From: Chenopodium formosanum
Lineage: Eukaryota; Streptophyta; Magnoliopsida; Caryophyllales; Amaranthaceae
Reading direction: 5' to 3'
Assembly: GCA_024500155.1 (NCBI GenBank)
Contig: CM044877.1
Span: forward strand, 81,638,501 to 81,702,500
Length of the DNA: 64,000 bases
Within the stretch, counting starts at the first letter, position 1. The number at the start of each line of letters is the position of its first letter. This document shows, in pieces, positions 11,950 to 23,984 of the stretch. Under the pieces are notes generated by a model. That model searched no databases. It was given only the letters and a program-made list of their open reading frames with translations, and was not told where the DNA came from. The position numbers and the translations under genes are program-made.

Positions 11950-12148
11950 ATTACTAATCTATACTAATCTATTAAAACACGTTTATAAAAATGTCCATGC
12001 GCCACATAGACTCTTCCAAATTACGCCACTTCACTTCACTTCACTAACCATTCATGACACCACGTCAGTTCACAAACACTTGATGGCGCCACGTCACCTA
12101 CCCAACATCACAACATGCCACATCATTACTAATATAAAAAAATATGAA
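11950..12148 (+). mobile_element. Possible Helitron-like 5' end (tentative)
   Basis: The stretch near 11964-11985 (tctatactaatctattaaaa) resembles the start of many plant Helitrons. It is followed by GC-richer noncoding DNA with ccacgtcacc and tgccacatca words often seen in such elements. I could not find a clear 3' hairpin plus CTRR end, so this is only a possibility. Confidence 0.3.
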
Positions 12149-12216
12149 GATAAAAGGATTCGAACCCCAAACTACTTACAACAAAATTAACTATTTAGCC
12201 ATCTAAGCTACTTATC
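12149..12216 (-). other. tRNA-like sequence with intact pol III A and B boxes
   Basis: On the minus strand an A box (tagcttagatgg) is followed about 35 bp later by a perfect B box (ggttcgaatcc). The outer ends can pair weakly (gataa/ttatc). The T-stem and anticodon stem are degenerate, so this is not a functional tRNA gene. It is either a decayed tRNA or the head of a tRNA-derived SINE. Confidence 0.5.
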
Positions 12217-14737
12217 AAACATATTATAAATATGAAAAAGAATATATATATATATATATATACACACACGATGTACCTTAATGTATAATGGATTTCTGTA
12301 CAGGAATAGAATATCAAGGTTGACCACATATAACATTTTTTACTATATAATTTGATTTGATGATTTTTTTTGTACTACTCGTATTATTTAATTTAAATAT
12401 TTATTTATATAGGTAAGAAAATAAATTAGGAAAATTCTTGTTGTAATTGATGAATTGTGATTCACATAAGACAAAATCACATGATTTGTAATTTGTATAA
12501 AGAGTATTCTTTATTTTTTTTCCTAGCTACAATAGTTGAAAATTCTTTTCATATGAACCATGACTAGCTAGGGCAAATAATTAAAATTTAAATGACATAT
12601 TATTATAAATTTATATGAAGAATATGTCATAAATAATCAAACCTTGATTGGTGTAAGGAACTCTTGAATAATGGGACAAATATAGAGTATAAAAATGTTA
12701 TTGTATTATTCAACTGCTAGAATTAGTTGTAATTATTGTTACAAAAAGAACTAAGTTGTAATTCACCAGTAAACGAAAAGGAGGAATGAAGGACGATCAA
12801 TCCCACATCAAAGCAACGCAAACAACATGTATGCATTACATCAACAAGTACGTTAGTACGAACTTCCGTTTTCCCAACCAAAGCAAATTCTAAAGTGGAA
12901 AATTCAAGGTCGTACAAGCAATTCCAAAGCAAATTCATGGTACAAACAAATCTAAAGTAGATATGAAGCATGTGTTATTCGATCATGGTATATACTATAT
13001 ATAGAAAGTGGCAAGCAACTAACAGGCTAGGGCATATCACTTTACACACTTTTAGCTTCAAACAATAGGGTTGGCATAGATCCTCTAGAAAGTTGAATTG
13101 ATTCTATCTCAATATATGATATCGGTGTAAGTACTCGTAATAAGGATTAGCAGTAAGTATTGTACACACAGTCTGTGTATATAGTAAAAATCATCTCATG
13201 ATAATTAATAAGAGATAAATTTAAATGTAGAGTCATATTAGTGAAATTATAAGACGGTACATACGTATTCTAATCAATTATAGTTAAAGTAAGCCTACTC
13301 CGATTAATTAATTGTCATGCAACATTTATACAAAGCTCTGCACAGCATCCCTAGATTAGATGATATGTTGGATTGTTCAGATTTTCCATTTTCTCATGAG
13401 TTCCGATCAAGTTTTGAGTAATTCGATTCAACTCATCATCATCTCAAATCGAGCTTCAGTCAAACCTACATGGAGTCAAGTATTATCTCATTTTATAAGC
13501 ATCCCGACCTGGCCTAATTGTGCCATGATCAATTGCTAGCCACTCATCATGTGAACCAACGTAAGGGAGTACCCAAATCATTACTCAAAATATAATGATG
13601 CATTCAAAAGAAAAGGCAATCCCACTTCTCATCACAAATCTTCATGAAAAGGATCAAATGGTTGTACTTAAAAACACTTAATCAAAAAAAAAAAAAAAAA
13701 AACACTTAATCAAAAAAAAAAAAAAAACCACTTAATCAAGAATAAAGCTTTTGTTACCGTTCACATACATATCATGTTTGGAAGTTGGAACTCTCAAACT
13801 TATTTATCATATGCCCCAAAAATGAACAAAGGTTGCTTCCAATTAATTTGTCACATCTTTTCTACTTTATATCATAATATATGCATATATGCATGCACCC
13901 AAATGGCCAAATCACAGATAGACTATTGAAACTAACTCATACCACGTGTATGGCTTTGAGTTATTTAGAAGAATGTCATATTCATAATTGATGAAGAACA
14001 TATTTTCAGTAAAATAATATCATCCAATTTATTAACTTAACGATGATGATGTATCTAGCTATATTTAGTTGTAAATGTGTTTACACATACACAATTTTGT
14101 TTGATGTTTCGTTATAATTTGATGGCCAGTGTACAATTGCCTAAGTGAAAGAGAGCACAAGGACATGAGCGACATACTTATTGCTTGAGTGACAAAAATC
14201 TTTGTAGTCTCTTGCAAAATTAGGAGTGTTTTTAGTCTAAGATCCTAATCCATCTTTTCTTGCAAAATTTAGAGTGATTTAGTCTAACATCCGGGTTGGA
14301 ACATATTTAATCAATTGGTACATTCTTTTTTCACTTAAGGAGAGTGGTTTGGTTAGAGTTTAGACAATAGTATTTGCTACTACAACAGTAGTTTAATAGG
14401 TACATGTTTCGGGGTTGTACAATTTGGAAGGTAGGTACCTGTAGAGATTAAAGAACAAATAGCTAGAACCCACATTCAATTCTAGCTAATGTGTGTAGAA
14501 TAAACTTTACGACTTTTTGTAATTTTAAATTTTATTTTTAATTATTCAATACTCTTTGGAAAGAGAAAGTGATGCGAAATGAAAAATTCTTAAAAAGATT
14601 GGTGGAAAAACACACGATGTCAAACCTTAGATAGTCGAGAATTTCATAAGTAGCTCCAAACACTTCCAAATCCTAGCTAATTTTTGGATCAAAGCCTAAG
14701 CAAATATATTAAGATTTCAAAAATAAAAAAACACATT

Positions 14738-14818
14738 TGTCAAGAATGGGATTCGAACCCATGCCCTTTCGGACCAGTACCTGAAACTGGCGCCTTAGAC
14801 CAACTCGGCCATCTTGAC
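14738..14818 (-). tRNA. tRNA-Leu (anticodon CAG)
   Basis: Complete nuclear tRNA gene on the minus strand with no intron. The acceptor arms gtcaaga/tcttgac pair fully, followed by discriminator A. The D-arm region contains the A box ggccgagttgg. The anticodon stem ccagt/actgg encloses the loop ttcaggt, giving anticodon CAG, which reads CUG leucine codons. A long variable arm (gtccgaaagggc), typical of class II tRNAs such as Leu, is present. The T arm is atggg-ttcgaat-cccat. CCA is not encoded. A T run shortly 3' of the gene (seen as aaaaaaa near 14724-14731 on the plus strand) is a likely pol III terminator. Confidence 0.97.
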
Positions 14819-15771
14819 GTTGTTGTACAATTAGTTCATAACTTTAAAATAAACATTTTCTACAAGATGTGCAATAGGACAAGCATGTCACCCAATGGGC
14901 TGTGTTGTTGGGTTGATTTATCAATTGCTATACATAATGGACTATATTTCATAAACTTTCTATCCATTTAGGCCACATGTCCATTATCAAATGTTTATAA
15001 ATAAATCCTTTCATCCTACTATGTTCTTTGCATGGTTCACTAATTTTCAAACTTCCCTTAAATCAAAATCAATCCGCTTTTAATGGAGCCTCTATGGCAC
15101 ATAAAACTGTCAAATCAGGTTTAGAATCAAGTTTTGTTAGATTGCAGCCGAATTGATGAGTCACGTTTTGTCAGGTCTAGTGGCGTATATGGCTAATGAA
15201 ATAGAAGATGTCCACAAATCTTTCAAAGCTTTGAACATGTTAATCCAGCGGGCTAAATAATGAATAATTAACATATTACTTCTTATATGCCAATTGACTA
15301 ATGACTATTGTAATTATTCTATTATTGTATTTGATGCATTAGATTGAACTCATACTCCATAGTCCATAATTTGTAGTTTGTACTACTATATGAATAGGTG
15401 GATTAGATTATTCATTAGCTAAAGAAAATGACAACCTTGTCTATAATTTCCACTAGATTAGTCTAAAGCTTTTTGTTTATTTGAGGCTGATAAATAATGG
15501 GCTGACTTAAAGTCAAAAATTAAACCCAGCCCAAACAATTTTATCTTCTTTTTTCAAAGTTCAAAGCCACCTATTTTCTTCATTTTTTCTTTTTTTCTAA
15601 AAATAGAAAAAGTTAGGGCTTTTCATCATCTTCTTCTTCAACCTTCATCGTCTTCCAAGTTTTAATCTTTCTGATTTATAATCTTAATTTAATCTCTCTG
15701 AAATTTTTACATGTTTTTTAATTTTCAATTTGAAAAAGGGGTTTTGAATTATTTTTAAATTAGTTATTAAA
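14819..15771. other. Intergenic region and 5' flank of the Yippee-like gene
   Basis: No gene is visible. Near 15500-15540 are the words aatgggctga and aacccagccc, similar to the site II type elements found in promoters of many plant housekeeping genes. The stretch 15590-15771 is C/T-rich and looks like the 5' UTR of the downstream gene. Confidence 0.5.
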
Positions 15772-18405
15772 ATGGGAAGATTGTTTATAGAATCACTTCC
15801 AGGTCCAAGGATATTCAAATGCAGCTGCTGTAAAGTTGACTCTGCGTCTCCAGACGACATCGTTTCGAAGAATTTTCAGGGGCGTTTTGGTAAAGCTTAT
15901 CTCTTCAGAAGTGTGTATGTATGCTTCTCTCTCTTTCTCTTCATTTTCCTTTATTTTGTTAGTATTTGTTCTGCTTCCGATTTTCTTGGAACTCTTATGT
16001 ATTGCTTTTACGGCCCCTTTGGTAGGTAATAATAAATAAAGATCACAGGAATGGATTTGTATGTATAAATTTATGTTCGGTAAATTTGAATTGTAATGTT
16101 GATGGAATTGAATTAATTAGAATTATAATGTTGATGATCATCCTATCCCCAAATAATTTTTTTTATTTTTTTTATTTTGATGATATTCTTGCATATATTA
16201 AGGTATTGCTGTATTATTCTAAATAGCTCACCCTATAAAATATTGAAATGTTATGTTGTTGAATGGAAGTGTGTTTATTGCTCTAATTAGTTTGTTTTGA
16301 GAAGCTTATTTGGGATTAAGTGAAGGTGAACCTAATTTGATGAATGTTATGTTACTTGGATTCAAATTGTTAATAATATGATATGAATACATCAAATTAG
16401 ACTTCTTAAAATACCCTGCTACATTGTTAATTATGCATACTTCAGTCATTCGGTGTGGATGTTAATTATCTTAGTTCGTATAAGTTTTGGAAGATGGGAT
16501 GGAACCCCGTCTACATAACTACCCTTTGTGGATCCTTATACATTATACACCAATACATACAATTTATCTTAGTCCTTAAGATATGCAAAGTAGGTTGCTA
16601 GTTGGAAACTCGTGGCTTTAACAAGCTTGAGATATCCTTTCACTTCTCTTTAGTGAGATGGTATTCAAGATGAATTAAGAAATTAGTGGCTAAGTGGAAT
16701 TAATTACATTAATTATATGTAAGGACGATGATTAGGTGTAATTTGTGCTTATCACTTTTTCGTGTTTTCATTATACCTTAAGTACTTATGTTAAGTTCTC
16801 TCAAATATGAGTATGGACTCATGACATTTATTTTGGACCCTAAAATTGAAACTCTTCATTATGTAGTTGAATTTGACATTGGAACACTGCTACCTAAGTA
16901 CAGAAAACATAGGGCATATATATTAGGATGCTTATGCTGTCACAACTAAGTTGAAACAATTTTAGAGTGGGTTAAGGAGACTCCCTTGCAACCCTCCTTG
17001 AAATGTTGTCATGACACCTTATCAATGTAGATGCTCTAAAGTCTTGATAAGCTTTACAGTCTCAAATTGTGGTGACTTACTGACTTGTGCATCAGAACCA
17101 ACACAAGGAAGCTCTGAAAAAATTAGTCTGTATCAGATTTCACTGTCGTGTGTCCTAGTAAAATGTACTGATGTCCTACTGTAAGTGCCTGCATTAAGGT
17201 TAAAAGGTCATTTGAGAAGAGTCAGAAGACTAGATTTTCATTCTGCTTATGCTCAGAGTTGCAAATTGAGTTTTCGCCTTCTATAGGCAATACTATTTAA
17301 GACTGCTAATGCTTTTTTGTGTCAAACTATTGTGCAATCTACTGAACACATTTCAGAGTTAATATCTGTCTTGGGCCTACTGAGGAACGACATCTTACCA
17401 GTGGATTGCACGCTGTCAGTGATATATATTGTAGCTCTTGCTTGCAAATACTCGGTTGGAAGTATGTAAGTATCAGTATGATCAATTTCTGCTCTTTCAT
17501 TCCTTAAGCTATTCAAGCAAACATTTTTGAATGTTTTGGCCAGTCACTGCATGTATTGTGCTCATATTTGCAGTAGCTTTAACTTGTATCTGTAGCTGTA
17601 TTCTACCTTAAATTTGATAGCCTACTTAAACTTCATCTTTATTATATCATAGCCTATCATACAATATTATATAAAAGGTCTTATAAATATGACAGATCAC
17701 AGCAGTTAGATGGATTATATATAAATGTAGATGGTAAATAGCTTGAGATTCTTAAGTCCTCTGTTGTTCTAAAAGTGACATTTTTGTTAAATAGATTGAG
17801 GATCTTTTGTTAGCAAACTATAATGTCATATATACATGAGATGTCTTGCTCCCGCTTTCCATGCTATTTGTCAATACCAACTTCTTGCTTGGTGCATTTG
17901 CTAAACATCACGCTCCTACAAACTGGTTTCATAAATTTCCTTGAGATGAAGATACGATTGAATTCGTTTTGGTGTCAGGATTCTTACCCTTCTTGTTCTA
18001 ATTGTGCATACACAAGCTAGAATGGCAGGTTTGTCATGACTAACTGATTAGATTTGATCATCCTGGAGGATGACTTTTCTGTAGTTACTTACATTGACTA
18101 AGCTGATGACCAAGTTCTAAACAATTGTATTATAGATTGAACATCAAGGATTTATTTGTATTTTCAGTCTTTCTATTCAACACATTCAGAGATACAACCT
18201 GTATGCTTGGCCCCCATAATAATTTCTACCAGTTCTGCTATGAGCCTATGAGGTCATCAGTTGTTATGTCATCGAGTTTGTTTATCATATGTATATTAAT
18301 GTATCATTAATTTGAATGCAGGAGAAGGCATATGAAGAGAGCGAAAAATATAAGGAAGGGATGTACATTCTCGAGAAATATAGAATGCTGAAGGATGGCT
18401 GGTAA
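15772..18405 (+). CDS. Yippee-like zinc-binding protein
   Basis: Small conserved eukaryotic protein of the Yippee family, which folds around one zinc ion in a cereblon/Mis18-type beta fold. The cellular role in plants is poorly known. Three exons, 15772-15914, 17357-17465 and 18322-18405, join in frame to 111 aa plus TAA. It begins MGRLFIESLPG and keeps the family features: C17-x2-C20 (KCSCCK), DDIVSKNFQGRFGKAYLF, the VVNI step at the exon 1/2 junction, GLHAVSDIYC, C73-x2-C76 and LGWKYEKAYEESEKYKEG. The four cysteines are the zinc ligands. The donors gtatgt and gtaagt and the acceptors tttcag and gcag are canonical. The length is near the usual 105-130 aa. Position 11 onward (PGPRIF) is slightly unusual compared with the common GKIYRC context. 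The neighbouring tRNA gene is unrelated. Confidence 0.92.
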
Positions 18406-20797
18406 TGCTTTCAAGCACTTCATGCAGTGCTGTAGTATAAACTAATCTTGTGATTCTTCACACTTTAGAGTATCAAGCTTGATATGTGCATCATTTATAT
18501 ACTGCGTTATACCAAGCATTTTAGCTTGGTTCACGTGTGTGAGCCAAATTATTAGGAGCTTGAAAATTTATAATGTTTTGTTTTCATCACCAAATAGCAG
18601 GATGTACAGTTTGAAAAAGATTTGATAGTTGTCAAAAGTCCCATAATTTGTCTTTACTCTTTCAATTATACTCCCCAAAGTGTTAGTATTATTCGTTCAC
18701 ATGCAAGGGAATTGGGGATATTGCCTATCCTTTTCGATTATGCTTGAATTTAATCCAAGAATATATTACGGAGGATACAATAGTTTGATACTACTTCGTA
18801 TATAAGATTGAAGGCTAGAGCAGTTGGCTAGTTCTTTGACTTATAGACTGGAGATCTTGGGTCCTAGCTAGGATGGATTAGATTTAGTTTTACTTTCCTT
18901 GAAAACTATTAGTTTCGTTTACGTCATATGAATGTCATTTCTAGTATAATTTTTTTCATGGAAAAATTCGTAAATAGTAGTATACTTTGCTCAAGTACTA
19001 ATTTTGTCATAGTAAACTTATCATACTTGTATAACTAGTTTAAATCACACTATCAATAAGGCGAATAGTTGAAGAATCTTGCGGGTGATGTTACTCTATC
19101 CTGGCCACTTTACATGCCCTATTTGGCAATTTGACCCAAGTGCTCTTACATTTCTTATCAAATGGGATGAGGTGGTGATATTTACAAGTTTACAACTTAA
19201 AAGAGTATGCAATATGCATCATCTAAAAGTTTGTGCCTTTAATAAGTGATGTGGACCAGTAATTTTTTTTTATAAATTTTTATTGTTTCATGTTGAAAGA
19301 ATATGGACAAATACCAACAGAGCAAATGTCAAACAAACAAGTAGACATATTGCAAAAATTACAGTGATATATGGGCCAGGTGGTCCAGCACTAAAGAGAT
19401 TTGTGGGCCCACAGTCCACAGATATGAGGGTAAAATGGGCCATGTCACAGTCCACCTCAAAGTAGTAGCCTACTATGTGTCTTGTGTTATGTGGGGCCCT
19501 GAGAAAATTGACCCGGAATTGCATGATAATGATATGTGAAAAAAGGATCGTGTTTTTTTTGTAGCCATGAAACTAAGATAATGTATGACCCATTTTTTAA
19601 ATATAACGGCTTCTTATTCACACAACTACTCTTCCCCTCCTTTTTTTTTTATTTTATTTTATTTTATTATTATTAGTTATATTTAATATTTTTATTTAAT
19701 AATAATCTTATTGTATTGGCTTATATTATGCGAAACGTCTCTTTGTCCCAATGCCACACTTCCTTCAATGTTCTTTCTATTCTAGTTATGGTACTTGAGA
19801 GTTGAAAATGCAAGTGAAGTCCTTTAGCTATAGTGATATTATTTTCACAATTAAATAAATAAATAAACAGAATTTTGCATGCATTTATTAATCACGCTTG
19901 GTAATGTATAATTTTAACCTTCAATAACTTCAAATCTCGATAAGTAAAAATTATAACTAGATATCACATAAATATGTTTTTCCTTACATATAGTTCACGA
20001 AAGATGGTTAAAGAAATAATGTGAATAGTGTGAAAGTCTATGTATGTCAAGTAAAAAAAAAAGGAGAATATATGTAAACTGAATTCTCATCAGAATGCAA
20101 TAAAGTATTAACTAGCTAACAATTACCTTTATTGGTAAATCTTAGCAAGTTTGTTACAAAGCTTAGGATTTGACTTCTATCAATAATAGTAGTAGTGGTG
20201 TAGCTTGTGATAATGTGGAATTGTGGATAGCTTAGGCTAAAGATACCTATACTCCAATTTAGGTCATTGCACTAATCACTATTCATATTAGTAAAGATGT
20301 ACTTTAGTAACTACTAACTAATAAGGATTATAAGAAATGCATGTGTTAAGTGCTTAAGTCTATAATATATTAAATATTAGTTGTTATACTAGCGTACGTA
20401 CTTTAGGGTCTATTTTGTTAGGTGTGAAATAAAAGAAATAATTAAAACATGTTACGTATTGTCTGAAAATATTTTTTTTACTAAAATGAGAAGTTGGTTT
20501 ACTATACCGTACTATTTGGCCAAATAACCTCGCAAATTAAGCTAACTTTATTAACAAATATGGTAATATTCTTATCCCCACCAGTATAATGGCAACCGTA
20601 TTTATTAATTCATGTGCAATTTGTTTAAATAAAGATGTCATGTTACATCATTTTGCACATACCAATATTTTTCATGTATGTATGTATATATAAAGTAATT
20701 AAGAAAAAATGTTTTCAAACATTCAACTAACATATTAGGTTCATCATATAATTTCTAATCTAAACTTCCTCTAATTTTATCCAAGAATTGAAATTTT

Positions 20798-20838
<41 letters not shown>

Positions 20839-21929
20839 AAAGGAAAAGGGAAGAGGAAAAATTAATTTAAATATATTCCTTGAAATTAAATGATACAAAG
20901 TAAATGGTATGCACAGAATAATTCCCAAAAATAATGCAACTTAGAATCTTGTGTTGATGAAAAGGGTATAATTAGTTGGCATTTGATCCAAAAATGTAAG
21001 CATGTTAGTGACTAATTCATTGCTTATCTCCATGTGAATGAGTGAGTGCATGTGTTTTGTCCCATGATATGTGTGAAAGGACAACAATAATTCAGCCTTC
21101 TTTCCCCAATTCAGAGAAACTTACAAGTGAAATTGTAACATTTCCCATATAAATTTGATGATAAAATCATCTTGGTTATACAAAAGCTAATATTTCTTCC
21201 GTCCAAAATTAATTGTCTATCATGAATATATATTCTTTATATATACTTTTATTGGTGAAATAGAAATTTGTAAACTTTTCCCATTACAATACTAATGTAT
21301 TGTGATTAGCTTTTAATGAGTGCTTATCAACATATTACTAAAGTAATAAAAAAACATACACTAGGCAAAATTATGTGATATATTCGGTATATAGAGAAAC
21401 AAAAGATATCTTCTTGTAACTTGAAATCTTTGAAATTCTTGTAAGATTTTTTTTTAAAAAAAAAAAATTAAGTAAAAATAAAAACTACTCAAATTAGTGA
21501 TGAAGACTATGAAAAATAATCAAAGAAAAAGTAATTATATAGAAAAACAAATTCAATGAATAATATTTTAAGTTGGGATCAAGTTAAAAACATGTTAAAG
21601 CTATAACCATATAAGATACTTCATAGTTCATACTTGATATGAAACATGATCCGATGAACTTGTTTTTTTACAATAAGCTCGGCTATAGTCAAAAACTAGT
21701 TTTCCAAATACGTCACCTCTTGAATAAAATGATGGTCGGAGGAGATATAGAGAATATACTTTGTAATTTTGTATATGACAACCACGGAAATATTATAAAA
21801 AGACCTTGAAATTTATCATTTTGGCAAAACAATCAGTATACCGGAAAAAAAAAAAAGATTGGACAATATAACAACTAATACTGAGTGGTGGAAGCGATAA
21901 GGAGAAGAAAAAAAAATGATTAAATTGAC
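18406..21929. other. Intergenic AT-rich region
   Basis: No supportable gene. It includes the 3' UTR of the Yippee-like gene near the left end and a long A run at about 20801-20836. A weak tRNA-like patch near 18811-18870 (gctagagcagttggctag, then a poor B box) and a Stowaway-like half-end near 21196 (cttccgtccaaaattaattg) were also noted. A moderately GC-richer stretch at about 19370-19510 has open frames in both strands but no recognisable protein. Confidence 0.5.
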
Positions 21930-23956
21930 AGAATTGATGACTTCAGAGCATTCAAAGCTAGAATCTTAAAACATTCAGCCCATCTAATAGCACTCTGCAT
22001 AACAAAAGTATTAGACTATCTAAATGAAGTCACAAAAATTCTTTTGAACGGTATAAGCAGCTCACAAGCATTCTGAAGAGTTTAAACATTACAAACTCAA
22101 CTAGATATTCACTACAGCAATTGAATACCTCATAAGAATATAAACAACTTGGCTGGAAAAACTATATGAGAGGAGAAGATCAGAAACACCCACTTCTTAG
22201 TTCTTTATGTACCCGCCGCATGTTGCAAGTGATGGATGTGATACTATGTGTAACCCGCGATTCAAATTTACAAATTCCAATGAACGAAGAAAAAAAAACA
22301 GGAAAAAAAACCTAGATAAAATGACCAAGTAGTGTGCCGATCTTTGTTACTAATGTAATGTAAATCCAAGCAGCAACTCTGATCAATGCTACGACCCCCA
22401 AATTTCTACTTACTGAATTACAGAAAACGGTTCTTGCAGATCTTTGTTCACCTACAGAAACTTCGACATCCAATTGAATAATTTTCTCCTAGGCAGCAAT
22501 CCCTGAAACTACGCAACAAAAAGCATAAGTCAGTAAAAAGAGAATTAGCATGAATTTTTGAGCACAACAGTTTATATATTTTAGGAGAGTAGATACAATT
22601 CAACAAATCTTATATTCTTTCTGTCACCAGCTTCTGTCTAATGCGGAAAATAGGAGTAATCTTTCTTTGCATTGAAAAGGATCAACATGACTCACGCATT
22701 TTATGTCAAAAAAACTCTACTTTAATGAGACTCCAATAGATCAGTGATATTTAAGTACAGTGTCAATGTGTCATACAACGGTGGCATTATGTGTAAATTA
22801 CTTGGCGATGTGTGTGGAAAAGGGGGATGGGATTTAAAATGAACTAACCATCCAAATTGAGGAGACCCATCTTTCTTGCTAAATCCTATAAGTTCCTTAG
22901 GTAATTTCGATTATGTCAATGAAGAAGATTCCTTTACAAGTGTACCAGTGACAAAATCTAAGGCATGTCGGCAGTCAGCACCATGTCAATTACCCATATA
23001 AGTAAACTACGGATCATTACAGAGTAGAAACAAAAAGGATTCTTCAACGATGGATTAAATGGAACATTAAAGCAACAGGTTCAGTACAGTTAACTTTGTA
23101 TATAAGTTTTCTTAGTCTACAAGATTGTACCAGACAATTTAGTTCAAAATACATCTGACATATAGGCCTTTGAGTCTTACTCATTAACCAAAAACAGCAG
23201 GTAGTTAAGGCAAGGGCAGCCTATGGAACTGATATGGACAGATGACCACCAGCATTAAACTCTTCAAAGATAAGCAACCAGACATTCAGATCAACAGATA
23301 CCAATAACCAAACTAGGCATCAAAAAAACAAATGAATATCATATCTTAAATTTTGAAGATTTACATTTTAGACTAACAGCTACTTCAACAAACCAGGAAA
23401 TCTGCTTAGTTAAGTCTTGGTATTAGTCTGCCATAAACTCAAATAACATCAAACCGAAGACATGCCCCCTAGTCCTGACTAAAATCAAAGCCACTAAATT
23501 ATGCATCTAACAAGCGTAAGTTGTTGATATTAAATGTATTTTTCACTTGGTAATTTTCATCAAAAGAATGTTTCAGGTTATTTAGATGGAAAATAGCTTT
23601 TTCAGAGAAAATTATCAATAGTAATGACATCTGTTGAAATAAATAAACTTATTCAGCAGGGACTATACACATAGCTTATTATTTAACCACATCTTGTACA
23701 CTTGCCAGTTGCCACTAATGACTAAGCTAATTGGTTTTAATGATTTCACTTCCTTTCTTTTTGCAATGATTCACAAATTATTGCTAAATCAGTGAATATT
23801 TGGAGCTCTTAGAAGTTTTTTTTTTTTTTTTTTTTTCCCCAAGGAAAAGTATGTTAATACCAAATTGAGAAGCAAATCAATAAAAGAAGGGGAAAGACAT
23901 GACCAAATGGTTAAATTGTGTGTGTTAGCAAGTCATAAAGAGAATAAGCTCTTACC
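21930..23956 (-). other. 3' UTR of the RRM protein gene, including a long intron
   Basis: Minus strand. The terminal coding exon continues 29 nt past its stop codon to a donor (gtaagagc, first base at 23955). A likely acceptor lies at about 22502-22510 (tgcgtag/tttcag). The final noncoding exon would then run from about 22508 toward about 21930. The polyadenylation point is not precise. The intron of about 1.45 kb is noncoding. Confidence 0.55.
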
Positions 23957-23984
23957 TCTATGTTGCTATTGACAAATGCTATAA

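Larger units (their letters stand above)
9922..14737. other. Gene-poor region with small repeats
   Basis: No supportable gene. Contents: a 29-bp word at 10030-10058 that also occurs at 9220-9248, an imperfect tandem repeat of about 42 bp at 10686-10806, a Tourist-like MITE at 10962-11083, a possible Helitron-like stretch and tRNA-like sequence near 11950-12216, a (TA)n tract near 12243-12261, A-rich tandem units at 13680-13738, and a tandem duplication of about 46 bp at 14209-14292. The short frames seen here lack codon character and homology. Confidence 0.55.

Noticed and set aside
12723..12971. 82-codon minus-strand frame
   Set aside because: No homology that I recognise, no splice context and isolated in repeat-rich DNA.
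19283..19524. Overlapping plus and minus frames in a GC-richer patch
   Set aside because: Both frames are short, start without context and resemble no family; base composition alone explains them.
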